Of a stretch of 48,801 bases of DNA, positions 15,889-22,994 are shown piece by piece. Position numbers and translations under genes: made by a program. The stretch comes from an uncultured Phocaeicola sp. (lineage in GTDB: Bacteria; Bacteroidota; Bacteroidia; Bacteroidales; Bacteroidaceae). The notes below the pieces were generated by a model. It had not been told where the DNA came from. It did not search any database and was given only the letters and a program-made list of their open reading frames with translations. Every line of letters begins with the position of its first letter. The first letter of the stretch is position 1. Where the stretch lies: the NCBI GenBank assembly GCA_944322395.1, contig CALUPA010000012.1, positions 1-48,801 on the forward strand. The letters are read 5' to 3'.

Positions 15889-18321
15889 TTATATATTCGC
15901 TATACTCATGATATCAGCAAATACACCTGCTGCAGTAACACTAGCTCCGGCACCATATCCCTGAATGAGCATAGGATATTCATTATATCGTTCAGTAGTA
16001 ATAAGTATTATATTGTTAGTACCCTCAAGGTTATAGAAAGGATGATTAGCACCAACCTCCTGAAGAGAAACACTACCCTTTCCGTTTTCAAGTTTGGCAA
16101 CAAACCTCAATCTCTTGTTTTTAGCCTCAAGATCTTTTCGTTTAGCCTCGAATTCGGCATCAAGTTTACTGATGTTCTTCCAGAAATCATCTATAGTGCC
16201 CTCGAAGAACTCATCAGGTATGAAAAGGTTCTTCTCAACATCTTCCTGATTGAGTCTGTATCCTGCTTCACGTGCAAGAATTACAAGTTTCCTGATAACA
16301 TCCTTTCCACTAAGGTCAATTCTTGGGTCAGGTTCAGAGTATCCTCCTTCTTTAGCCAGACGTATAGTCTCGCTCAAAGGAATATCACTGCTCAACTTGT
16401 TGAAAATGAAGTTCAAAGTACCGCTCACCACAGCCTCGATTCTTAAAATCTTGTCACCGCTGTTGATAAGGTCATTTATAGTATTGATAACCGGAAGACC
16501 TGCACCTACGTTTGTCTCGAAAAGGAATTTCACACCACGCTGACGGGCTATCTGTTTTAGTTCTTCATATATTTCGTATTCCGAAGATGCTGCAATCTTA
16601 TTGGCTGCCACAACGGATATATTATGACTAAGGAAATCCTTATAAAGACCTGCAATAGCAGGACTTGCAGTACAGTCCACAAACACAGAGTTGAATATAT
16701 TCATACCGATAATCTCATCGTGTAAAACTTGTGGAGACGATGGAATTCCTTTTTCTTCAAGTTCCTTGCGATAGTTCATAAGATCAATGCCACGACGGGT
16801 GAAATATGCCTGATGTCCGTTTGCAATACCCACAACTCTCAGACGCAAGCCACGTTCCTTCATCAGTTTTTCCTGCTGACTGTGAATCTGCTCAATCAGG
16901 CTATTTCCTACAGTACCGATACCGCATATGAAGAGATTCAATACCTGGTACTCAGACAAGAAAAAAGAATCATGGATTACGTTAAGTGTTTTACGCAAAG
17001 ACTCTGCCTCGACAACGAATGAAATATTTGTTTCCGAAGCACCCTGTGCACATGCTATAACATTTATACCGTTACGTCCAAGTGTTCCGAACAGTTTACC
17101 GGCAATGCCAGGAGTATGTTTCATGTTTTCTCCCACAATGGCTACAGTGGCCAAGTTGCCTTCTGCCATCATAGGCGAAATTTCACCCATTTCTATTTCC
17201 TTGGCAAACTCTGCATTAAGCACTTCACAAGCCAATGCAGCATCCTCATTTCGTACACCTATTGAGGTTGAGTTTTCAGATGATGCCTGTGACACAAGGA
17301 ATACACTTATACCGTTTTCAGCCAAAGTCTTGAATATACGGTGATTGACACCAATCACACCCACCATACCAAGACCTGTCATTGTAATCAGACAAGTATC
17401 ATTGATTGACGAAATACCCTTGATAGGTTTAGATGAATGGTCAGAGTCCTGTTTGATGATAGTTCCCGGAGCCTCAGGGTTGAAAGTATTCTTGATAAGA
17501 ACCGGAATATTCTTATGACAAACCGGATATATAGTAGGAGGATAAACCACCTTTGCACCGAAGTTACAAAGCTCCATAGCCTCAACATAACTTAGCTCAT
17601 TTATAGGATATGCGGTGCTTATCACACGTGGGTCGGCAGTCATAAATCCGTCAACGTCTGTCCAAATTTCCAGGATATCCGCATCAAGAGCAGCAGCTAT
17701 AATAGCAGCTGTATAGTCCGAACCACCGCGCCCCAAATTAGTTACTTCACCTGTATTCTTATCAGTAGAAATAAATCCCGGAACGAGCGAAACCTTTGGA
17801 AGTTCCACAAAAGCTTCCCTTACCAGACTGTTTGTAAGTTCCGAGTCAAGAATATGTTTGTTATGTTTTTTCTCTGTCTTGATAAATGTACGTGAGTCGA
17901 ACCATACGGCACCTTCAATCAAAGTGGCAACTATTATGGATGACAAACGTTCGCCATAGCTGACAATAGTAGCAGAAGTTTTTGGCGACAAATCACGAAT
18001 AAGGAAAATACCCTGGAATATATCTTTCAGTTCGCTCAGCAGTTCGTTCACTCTGTCAAGAAGGATTTCTCTGTCTTTTCCGGCAGGAATAACAGTGTAA
18101 ACCATTTCAATATGACGGTTCACTATTTCCTTCATTTCCTTTTCGTATGCCGCATCGCCTTCTGATGCCATTTTTGATGTCTTTATCAACTTATCGGTAA
18201 TACCACCTAATGCCGATACAACAACAATTACTTTATCATCTATAGCTTCGACAATCTTTTTAACACTTAACATGCTACTGACAGAACCTACAGATGTTCC
18301 GCCGAATTTCAATACTTTCAT
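15889..18321 (-). CDS. thrA: Bifunctional aspartate kinase / homoserine dehydrogenase
   Basis: 810 residues, the normal length of the fusion. The N-terminal kinase begins VLKFGGTSVGSV (residues 3-14); SYGERLSS and GRGGSDYTAA mark the kinase core (to about 290). Two ACT-like regulatory segments follow (about 310-450, including TSIGVRNED and ASETNISFVVE). The dehydrogenase half starts near 460 with the NAD(P) loop GIGTVGNSLI and contains ETNVGAGLPVI and GTLNFIFN. It catalyses steps 1 and 3 of threonine synthesis. First gene of the thr operon, preceded by the attenuation-type leader at 18394-18616. Confidence 0.97.
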   Translation of the reverse strand: MKVLKFGGTSVGSVSSMLSVKKIVEAIDDKVIVVVSALGGITDKLIKTSKMASEGDAAYEKEMKEIVNRHIEMVYTVIPAGKDREILLDRVNELLSELKDIFQGIFLIRDLSPKTSATIVSYGERLSSIIVATLIEGAVWFDSRTFIKTEKKHNKHILDSELTNSLVREAFVELPKVSLVPGFISTDKNTGEVTNLGRGGSDYTAAIIAAALDADILEIWTDVDGFMTADPRVISTAYPINELSYVEAMELCNFGAKVVYPPTIYPVCHKNIPVLIKNTFNPEAPGTIIKQDSDHSSKPIKGISSINDTCLITMTGLGMVGVIGVNHRIFKTLAENGISVFLVSQASSENSTSIGVRNEDAALACEVLNAEFAKEIEMGEISPMMAEGNLATVAIVGENMKHTPGIAGKLFGTLGRNGINVIACAQGASETNISFVVEAESLRKTLNVIHDSFFLSEYQVLNLFICGIGTVGNSLIEQIHSQQEKLMKERGLRLRVVGIANGHQAYFTRRGIDLMNYRKELEEKGIPSSPQVLHDEIIGMNIFNSVFVDCTASPAIAGLYKDFLSHNISVVAANKIAASSEYEIYEELKQIARQRGVKFLFETNVGAGLPVINTINDLINSGDKILRIEAVVSGTLNFIFNKLSSDIPLSETIRLAKEGGYSEPDPRIDLSGKDVIRKLVILAREAGYRLNQEDVEKNLFIPDEFFEGTIDDFWKNISKLDAEFEAKRKDLEAKNKRLRFVAKLENGKGSVSLQEVGANHPFYNLEGTNNIILITTERYNEYPMLIQGYGAGASVTAAGVFADIMSIANI

Positions 18322-18393
18322 ACCTTTGAGATTATTGAATAAGTTTCATTGTACGCCAAAGCAGTACAAGAACATAAAATGATTAAAACTTGA

Positions 18394-18428
18394 ATAAAAA
18401 AAAGAAGAAAATGCTTACGTCCGTAAGC
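18394..18428 (-). terminator. Candidate attenuator hairpin of the thr operon
   Basis: On the minus strand GCTTACG-GA-CGTAAGC (18428-18413; six to seven pairs) is followed by ATTTTCTTCTTTTTTTT. It lies 33 nt after the leader-peptide stop and about 70 nt before the thrA ATG, the place expected of a transcription attenuator. Confidence 0.65.
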
Positions 18429-18443
18429 GTGTATCACGTAGAA

Positions 18444-18544
18444 ACACATTATATATATACTCAACCCCGAGGGGTCATCCCAGTACCACATGATGTGACG
18501 ATCATACGCCCCATTCCATAAGTTGTGATATTGTTATAATGTGT
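18444..18544 (-). repeat. Long-range inverted repeat in the thr leader RNA
   Basis: ACACATTATA (18544-18535, leader codons 3-6) is perfectly complementary to TATAATGTGT (18453-18444), just after the leader stop and just before the attenuator. A ribosome on the first half of the leader ORF would block this 10-bp pairing, so it could be part of the switch. The competing structure has not been computed. Confidence 0.6.
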
Positions 18545-18550
18545 AGTCAT
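18461..18550 (-). CDS. Thr-rich leader peptide upstream of thrA
   Basis: A 29-codon frame begins MTTHYNNITTYGMGR and stops with TGA. Seven codons are Thr (positions 2, 3, 9, 10, 19, 23, 26) and two are Ile (8, 17). The ATG is about 30 nt after the predicted transcription start, and the stop is 33 nt before a hairpin with a T-run. This is the arrangement of an amino-acid attenuator leader; thrA makes the precursor of threonine and isoleucine. There is no Shine-Dalgarno sequence, which is normal in Bacteroidales. Translation is inferred, not shown. Confidence 0.65.
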   Translation of the reverse strand: MTTHYNNITTYGMGRMIVTSCGTGMTPRG

Positions 18551-18586
18551 TTAGATTAAAATGTTTGTTAAAAGTTTTATCGTTGG

Positions 18587-18616
18587 CAAATATAAGAACA
18601 TTTTTCTACAATCAAA
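18587..18616 (-). promoter_or_regulatory. Promoter of the thr operon
   Basis: On the minus strand TTTG (18616-18613), 18 bp, then TATATTTG (18594-18587). Predicted start of transcription is near 18580, giving a leader of about 260 nt before thrA. Confidence 0.75.
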
Positions 18617-18691
18617 CACAAAAATAGATTTTTTTGCAGTTAAAGTCGTTTTTTTTGTGACAAAACAGACATTAAACATTTGTTAGTATAC

Positions 18692-18730
18692 AAAAAAAGG
18701 AAGATGTATCAATCTATTTTACACCTTCCT
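18692..18730 (-). terminator. Intrinsic terminator after the M49-like gene
   Basis: On the minus strand AGGAAGGTGT pairs with ACATCTTCCT (one G-U) and runs into seven T. It ends the lipoprotein peptidase unit before the thr promoter. Confidence 0.85.
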
Positions 18731-18755
18731 TTATTCATATTAATGAATATTTTTA

Positions 18756-20405
18756 TTATTCAGCAGAACCAAAAAGAACATCTTCTCCCTGAATAAATCT
18801 AATATCACGAGGTATTCCTGCACCGTTTATCTTGTCAAGGTCAGCCTGAAGAGTCGGAGTTATCCCACCGTTTTCTATTCTAAACTTAGTAGCAAACTCA
18901 ATATCACCGTCTCCCTGAGTCTTGAGGATAAGAGCTGCCCAAGAATTCATGGCATCTTTAGCCTTTGCAAAGTCTATAACATATTGTCCTTTTGCATCAC
19001 GTGAAAAAGCACCGGCCTTCTCCATATAATTAAAACACATCATGTTAGCTTTACCATGCGATGAAGCAGCACCAAATCTTACAGAACGCAAGATACCGGC
19101 AATATATGTAGCAATCGCATCCTCAGCTGTAATATTTGTAATCTCACCCATTTCTACCAGTTTAGCAACCATGAACAAACCGAGAATATCAGCCTTGGCC
19201 TCTTCCCAAGATGTCTTTTCAGTACCCATCACAGCATCTACACTACCCTTTCCGTTGATAGTCTGTTTCACTCCCAGTCCGTGAGCCACTTCGTGGAAAG
19301 TAACATTCCAGAAGAAAGCGTCAAAGTTCAGATATTTCTGCTGTTCTGGAGTCAGGATAAGTTCTCCGATAGGCATTAGTATCTTGTCAAACTTAGCTTT
19401 CATTGCATTTCTCAACTGAAGACGACGAGTTCCTTTCAGAGCATGCACCCTGTCATCATTAGGAAGGTTTATTGCAATGGTCTTACTTCCGGCATTACAG
19501 TCGCCTGCATAATAAACCGCATCATATACATTAAGGTCTGACGAAGTTCCAGGCACAAAAGTCTTGTATTCAGGTGCACAAGGCAATTCTTTCTGAAGAG
19601 CTGGAAGCATAGATACGAATTTCGCCAGGTCCTTACTTCTAGCCTCATCTTTCAGAAGAATAAACGATTCATATGAAGTTTTGGTTTCGCGGAATTTATC
19701 ATCATAGCTTTCAATTGGTCCTGTCACGAAATCAATCTTGCTTTCCTTCATGTCCATCCATGCAAGGTCGCTGGCAAGGTAATCATCAGTCTTGAAAGCT
19801 TCAATACGTTTTTCCAGATAAGTTTTCAATCCCGGATCTTCAGCAAGAGTCACAGCCTTTTCCAATAGAGTGCAAATCTGTCCTATCTCTTCTGCATATT
19901 CATCATGATACCATACACTCTTTAGAGACCCATCTTCATTTCTGCGTATTACAGTGTACCAAGAATCCTTGTTTTCATCTTCGAAAGCATCAAATTCTTC
20001 TGCTGTAATATCGTGCGGATAGTAATTGCATACATCAAGTTTTTCGCCATATCCGGCAATGAAAGGTTTGTTATTGTCCAGACGGTCCCATACTCCATAA
20101 TGAATCATGGCAAATTCCTTTGCATAACTGTCTGTAATAGTATCCAGCAGGGCCTTATCTCCAAACGTCTGTTTCCAGAAAAGGTCGTCGGTAATCTTTC
20201 CGACCTGGAAGAATATCTTTACCAACTCTTTTTCATTTTCACTAAGACCATTAACCAAATCCGATTTCAATTCTACAGGTGCATACTCCTCCACTTTTAC
20301 CTTCATAGGAGATTCCGGTTGTTTCTGTTCACTGCACGACATCATGGCAGACATAGCAGCCACTCCAATCACTGATGCAGAGAGATTAAGAAATTTCTTT
20401 TTCAT
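18756..20405 (-). CDS. M49-like (dipeptidyl peptidase III family) lipoprotein
   Basis: 549 residues with a lipoprotein signal peptide (SAMMSC, Cys24). The zinc site reads HEVAH (371-375) in NVTFHEVAHGLG, and the third-ligand motif is EEAKAD (401-406) in SWEEAKADILGLF. Classical DPP III (M49) has the hexapeptide HELLGH and EECRAE; variants with an HExxH pentapeptide exist in some bacteria, and this protein belongs to that type. Role: probably a periplasm-facing, lipid-anchored zinc peptidase acting on short peptides. Family assignment is fairly sure, activity inferred. Single gene with its own terminator. Confidence 0.82.
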   Translation of the reverse strand: MKKKFLNLSASVIGVAAMSAMMSCSEQKQPESPMKVKVEEYAPVELKSDLVNGLSENEKELVKIFFQVGKITDDLFWKQTFGDKALLDTITDSYAKEFAMIHYGVWDRLDNNKPFIAGYGEKLDVCNYYPHDITAEEFDAFEDENKDSWYTVIRRNEDGSLKSVWYHDEYAEEIGQICTLLEKAVTLAEDPGLKTYLEKRIEAFKTDDYLASDLAWMDMKESKIDFVTGPIESYDDKFRETKTSYESFILLKDEARSKDLAKFVSMLPALQKELPCAPEYKTFVPGTSSDLNVYDAVYYAGDCNAGSKTIAINLPNDDRVHALKGTRRLQLRNAMKAKFDKILMPIGELILTPEQQKYLNFDAFFWNVTFHEVAHGLGVKQTINGKGSVDAVMGTEKTSWEEAKADILGLFMVAKLVEMGEITNITAEDAIATYIAGILRSVRFGAASSHGKANMMCFNYMEKAGAFSRDAKGQYVIDFAKAKDAMNSWAALILKTQGDGDIEFATKFRIENGGITPTLQADLDKINGAGIPRDIRFIQGEDVLFGSAE

Positions 20406-20587
20406 AAATATCTATAATGTATTATTTTGTTTCTTCAGTGAGCGAAGATAGTAAAAAGATTTTGATTAGTAAAAACATATTTTTTTCATAGAGGCATAGG
20501 GGTTTTTACGTAACCATGCGTTATACCAGTGAAAGAAACAAAGAAATGAAAAGAAATTAAATACTAACTTACTAAACTATTTGAATT

Positions 20588-21211
20588 ATGAAACTGAAAT
20601 TTTTAGCATTGTCTTTATTAATGGTAGCAGGTGTAAACATGGTTAACGCACAAAGTTCAACAAAGGATTTCGTATCAGAGGATAGAAAGCACGATATCAG
20701 AGTATCAGTGAGCGATGGACTTACGCAAGGTACTGCAGACATCCTGGGAATGGGGATAGGCGATGCTGTTTTAGGAACAAAACGTTCTGACAGCAAGACA
20801 AGCCTGACTTACGGACTGGGATACCGCTACAGCATCAACCGTTTCAGACTTGGTGCTGACCTGGGATTCGGAATGACCAGCAGCAAACTGGCATTGGCAG
20901 GTGAAAAGTCACCTTCAATAAAAGAAAAAGATTTGCGTTTCCTTGTCCTGCCTACCGCAGAATTCGTTTACTTCAAACGCAGACTGGTAGAACTTTACGG
21001 TTCGGCTGCTGCCGGTGTGAACCTGTCAAGACACACAGAGACAGCACTTACTAAGGAAGCAGCGGCAGGAAAATCAAGCCTCAGCACCGAATTTGCATAT
21101 CAGGTAAATCCTATTGCATTAAGAGTGGGTAACAACCGTATAGGCGGTTTCGTAGAAGCAGGCCTTGGTACTAAAGGATTCCTTACAGCAGGTGTAAGCT
21201 TCAAATTCTAA
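20588..21211 (+). CDS. Small outer-membrane beta-barrel (porin-like) protein
   Basis: 207 residues with a signal peptide (MKLKFLALSLLMVAGVNMVNA). The mature chain shows amphipathic strand patterns (TSLTYGLGYRYSINRFRLGADLGFGM, quoted here only to mark about 78-103, and VELYGSAAAGVNLS) and ends in VSFKF, with a terminal Phe as in proteins inserted by the BAM complex. It resembles the OmpW/OmpA-barrel-like porin family of Bacteroidetes; substrate unknown. It is divergent from the M49-like gene and closed by a terminator. Confidence 0.75.
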   Translation: MKLKFLALSLLMVAGVNMVNAQSSTKDFVSEDRKHDIRVSVSDGLTQGTADILGMGIGDAVLGTKRSDSKTSLTYGLGYRYSINRFRLGADLGFGMTSSKLALAGEKSPSIKEKDLRFLVLPTAEFVYFKRRLVELYGSAAAGVNLSRHTETALTKEAAAGKSSLSTEFAYQVNPIALRVGNNRIGGFVEAGLGTKGFLTAGVSFKF

Positions 21212-21255
21212 AAAGAAACAAACCTGAGAATAATCGAAAAAAATCACTTACCAGT

Positions 21256-21302
21256 TAAGAGTCGGCAATAAGATGACCCTCATAGCCGGCTCTTACTCTT
21301 TT
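21256..21302 (+). terminator. Intrinsic terminator after the barrel gene
   Basis: TAAGAGTCGGC (21256-21266) pairs with GCCGGCTCTTA (21285-21295, one G-U pair), followed by CTCTTTTA. It lies between convergent genes. Confidence 0.8.
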
Positions 21303-21311
21303 ATTCAGAAG

Positions 21312-22124
21312 TCACAATTCTATTTCTTTTATACATCCGGTGTGATTGTAGAACACCTTATTACCCCACAATGAATAGAAAAAAGCATACTTATCTACCC
21401 CCGTACAATGACACACTCCCAGTTCATCAGGCAATGATTCTTTCAATCCATCAACTATTACCTCATCTTTCTCAGACAAAGCATTATGTATATGGAAACC
21501 ACCTATAAGCATCTTAAAACGGGAATTATCAAAATACGATGATATACTGTGTAAGATATTCGTTATTCCACGATGCGAACAAGCACTAAGCAGTACCATA
21601 CCCTCCTCGCCTTTCAGCACCAATGCTAACTCATCTTCAAAACGGTCAGGAATCAATTCTCCACCACGTTTCACTACAAACTGCTCGAAATGTGTATCCT
21701 TTTCATTCAATACAGGTAAATCCGGAAATATCCAGACTCCAGGTAGTATCTCTGTTGTTTTATCCACAAATATGAAACGAGACATATCCAGACGTCCTGC
21801 ATTCCTTATACCATTCTCTCTGTCTCCCTTAAACTTAGGGTCTAGCGCCTCACGTTTACATATAACCTTTGCCTTACTGTTTATCTCGAGGAATGTTTCA
21901 AGACCTCCGGCATGGTCACTATGTCCATGCGATAAAACAAGATAATCCACCTCCAGCAAATCGCAATGTAAAAAACGGGCATTGCGTACAAACAAATCCG
22001 AAGCCCCTGTATCGAAAAGCACTACATTGTCTCCTACTTCGACATATAAGGACAAGCCATGTTCAGCCTGCAACTTACGACCATAAACACAATTCTCTAC
22101 TAATGTTGTTATTTGGCATTTCAT
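21312..22124 (-). CDS. MBL-fold metallo-hydrolase (COG1237-like)
   Basis: 270 residues from the ATG at 22124 (MKCQITTLVEN...), preferred to an in-frame ATG 33 bases upstream because family members begin with this strand. Metallo-beta-lactamase fold: VVLFDTG, the metal motif LSHGHSDHAGG (about 75-85), LLSACSHRGITNIL and IGGFHIHNA. It falls in the group annotated as dihydropterin-ribofuranosyl-aminobenzene phosphate synthase-like hydrolases, whose real substrate in bacteria is unknown. Soluble, no signal peptide; single gene convergent with the barrel gene. Confidence 0.88.
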   Translation of the reverse strand: MKCQITTLVENCVYGRKLQAEHGLSLYVEVGDNVVLFDTGASDLFVRNARFLHCDLLEVDYLVLSHGHSDHAGGLETFLEINSKAKVICKREALDPKFKGDRENGIRNAGRLDMSRFIFVDKTTEILPGVWIFPDLPVLNEKDTHFEQFVVKRGGELIPDRFEDELALVLKGEEGMVLLSACSHRGITNILHSISSYFDNSRFKMLIGGFHIHNALSEKDEVIVDGLKESLPDELGVCHCTGVDKYAFFYSLWGNKVFYNHTGCIKEIEL

Positions 22125-22210
22125 AATCTTTTTACTGATAATTATTATTGTTTGCAATTATAGTAAAAAGAGAATACATAAAATGGAATAAATGAAAAAT
22201 ATTTAGATAA

Positions 22211-22740
22211 AGTTTGATACATAAAAATGCCAAACGTATGCAACGAGTTACGTCTTTCAAAATTTATCTTACAAATCCTTCATTGCGTTGTGCTCTATTC
22301 ACTCCAATAAAGGAAGACGATGAGTTTATTGGAAGTATGGTAGAAACAGCAGTGTTTTCTCAATGGATTCAAGGTGGAAAGACCGACTTTTTTTACGCTA
22401 ACTGGGCTAAGGGGCGCACGAAAGGCGAGGTTAAGATTGCATAGGTGAACATGGCATCACAAAAAGCAGTTTCTGCTACAGAAATTAAGTGGACTGACCG
22501 TTTTGTCGAGAACCCTACAGAATTAAAATCACTTCATACATTTTTATCGTCTAACCATAGTGTAATAAAATCTTTGTCATATCCAAAACATGCTTTGGGA
22601 AGTATGACACACCGGAAGGAAAGATTTTATTCATACCTGTAGCCATCTATTCGTACTGGATATCCAACTTTCTTTACCACTCAAAAAAAGTAACAGTTTA
22701 CAGTAATATTATCATATGTAAAAATAAGCCTTTTTTTTAG
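22211..22740 (+). pseudogene. Decayed C-terminal remnant of a DUF4143 AAA ATPase
   Basis: The translation KIYLTNPSLRCALFTPI, then MVETAVFSQWI, FFYANWAKGRTKGEV and ATEIKWTDRFVENPTELKSL is the C-terminal DUF4143/nuclease-like half of the AAA ATPase family common in Bacteroidetes. The frame is broken by TAG at 22442-22444 and then shifts: after about 22560 the homology continues in another frame as KIFVISKTCFGKYDTPEGK and ILFIPVAIYSYW. The N-terminal ATPase domain is missing. At least three lesions (truncation, nonsense, frameshift) make it a pseudogene. Confidence 0.8.
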
Positions 22741-22754
22741 GCTTATTTTTACAT
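22716..22754. terminator. Strong hairpin, probable terminator
   Basis: A perfect 16-bp inverted repeat (ATGTAAAAATAAGCCT and its complement) closes a T7 loop. It ends the pseudogene and may also stop read-through from the restriction-modification genes on the minus strand. Confidence 0.65.
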
Positions 22755-22994
22755 CCTAATATAAAATATTGATTTTCAATAAAATAAAAGAGTAAAATAA
22801 GAAAGCAATAAAGTATATAACTGGGGAAAGCTATTCTTGTTTTACACAAATTTGTAGTTATGCGCTTATAACTAATCAAGATACAACTACAACAATTCTA
22901 TTATCTATTATATCATACATTATTCCTAAATTTTCGATTACTTGCCAATCTTATACTCTAAAAACTTTCATAGTACATATTGATAATAAATTTA
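22741..22994. other. Gene-free spacer at the left edge of the RM locus
   Basis: About 240 bp of AT-rich DNA with no coding potential visible. The only structure is a small hairpin TAGTTAT-GCGCTT-ATAACTA (22855-22874). No direct repeats or integrase site were seen at this edge. Confidence 0.6.

Noticed and set aside
22445-22642. Separate 65-codon gene starting with GTG
   Set aside because: It is the in-frame continuation of the DUF4143 homology after the TAG at 22442, so it is part of the pseudogene.
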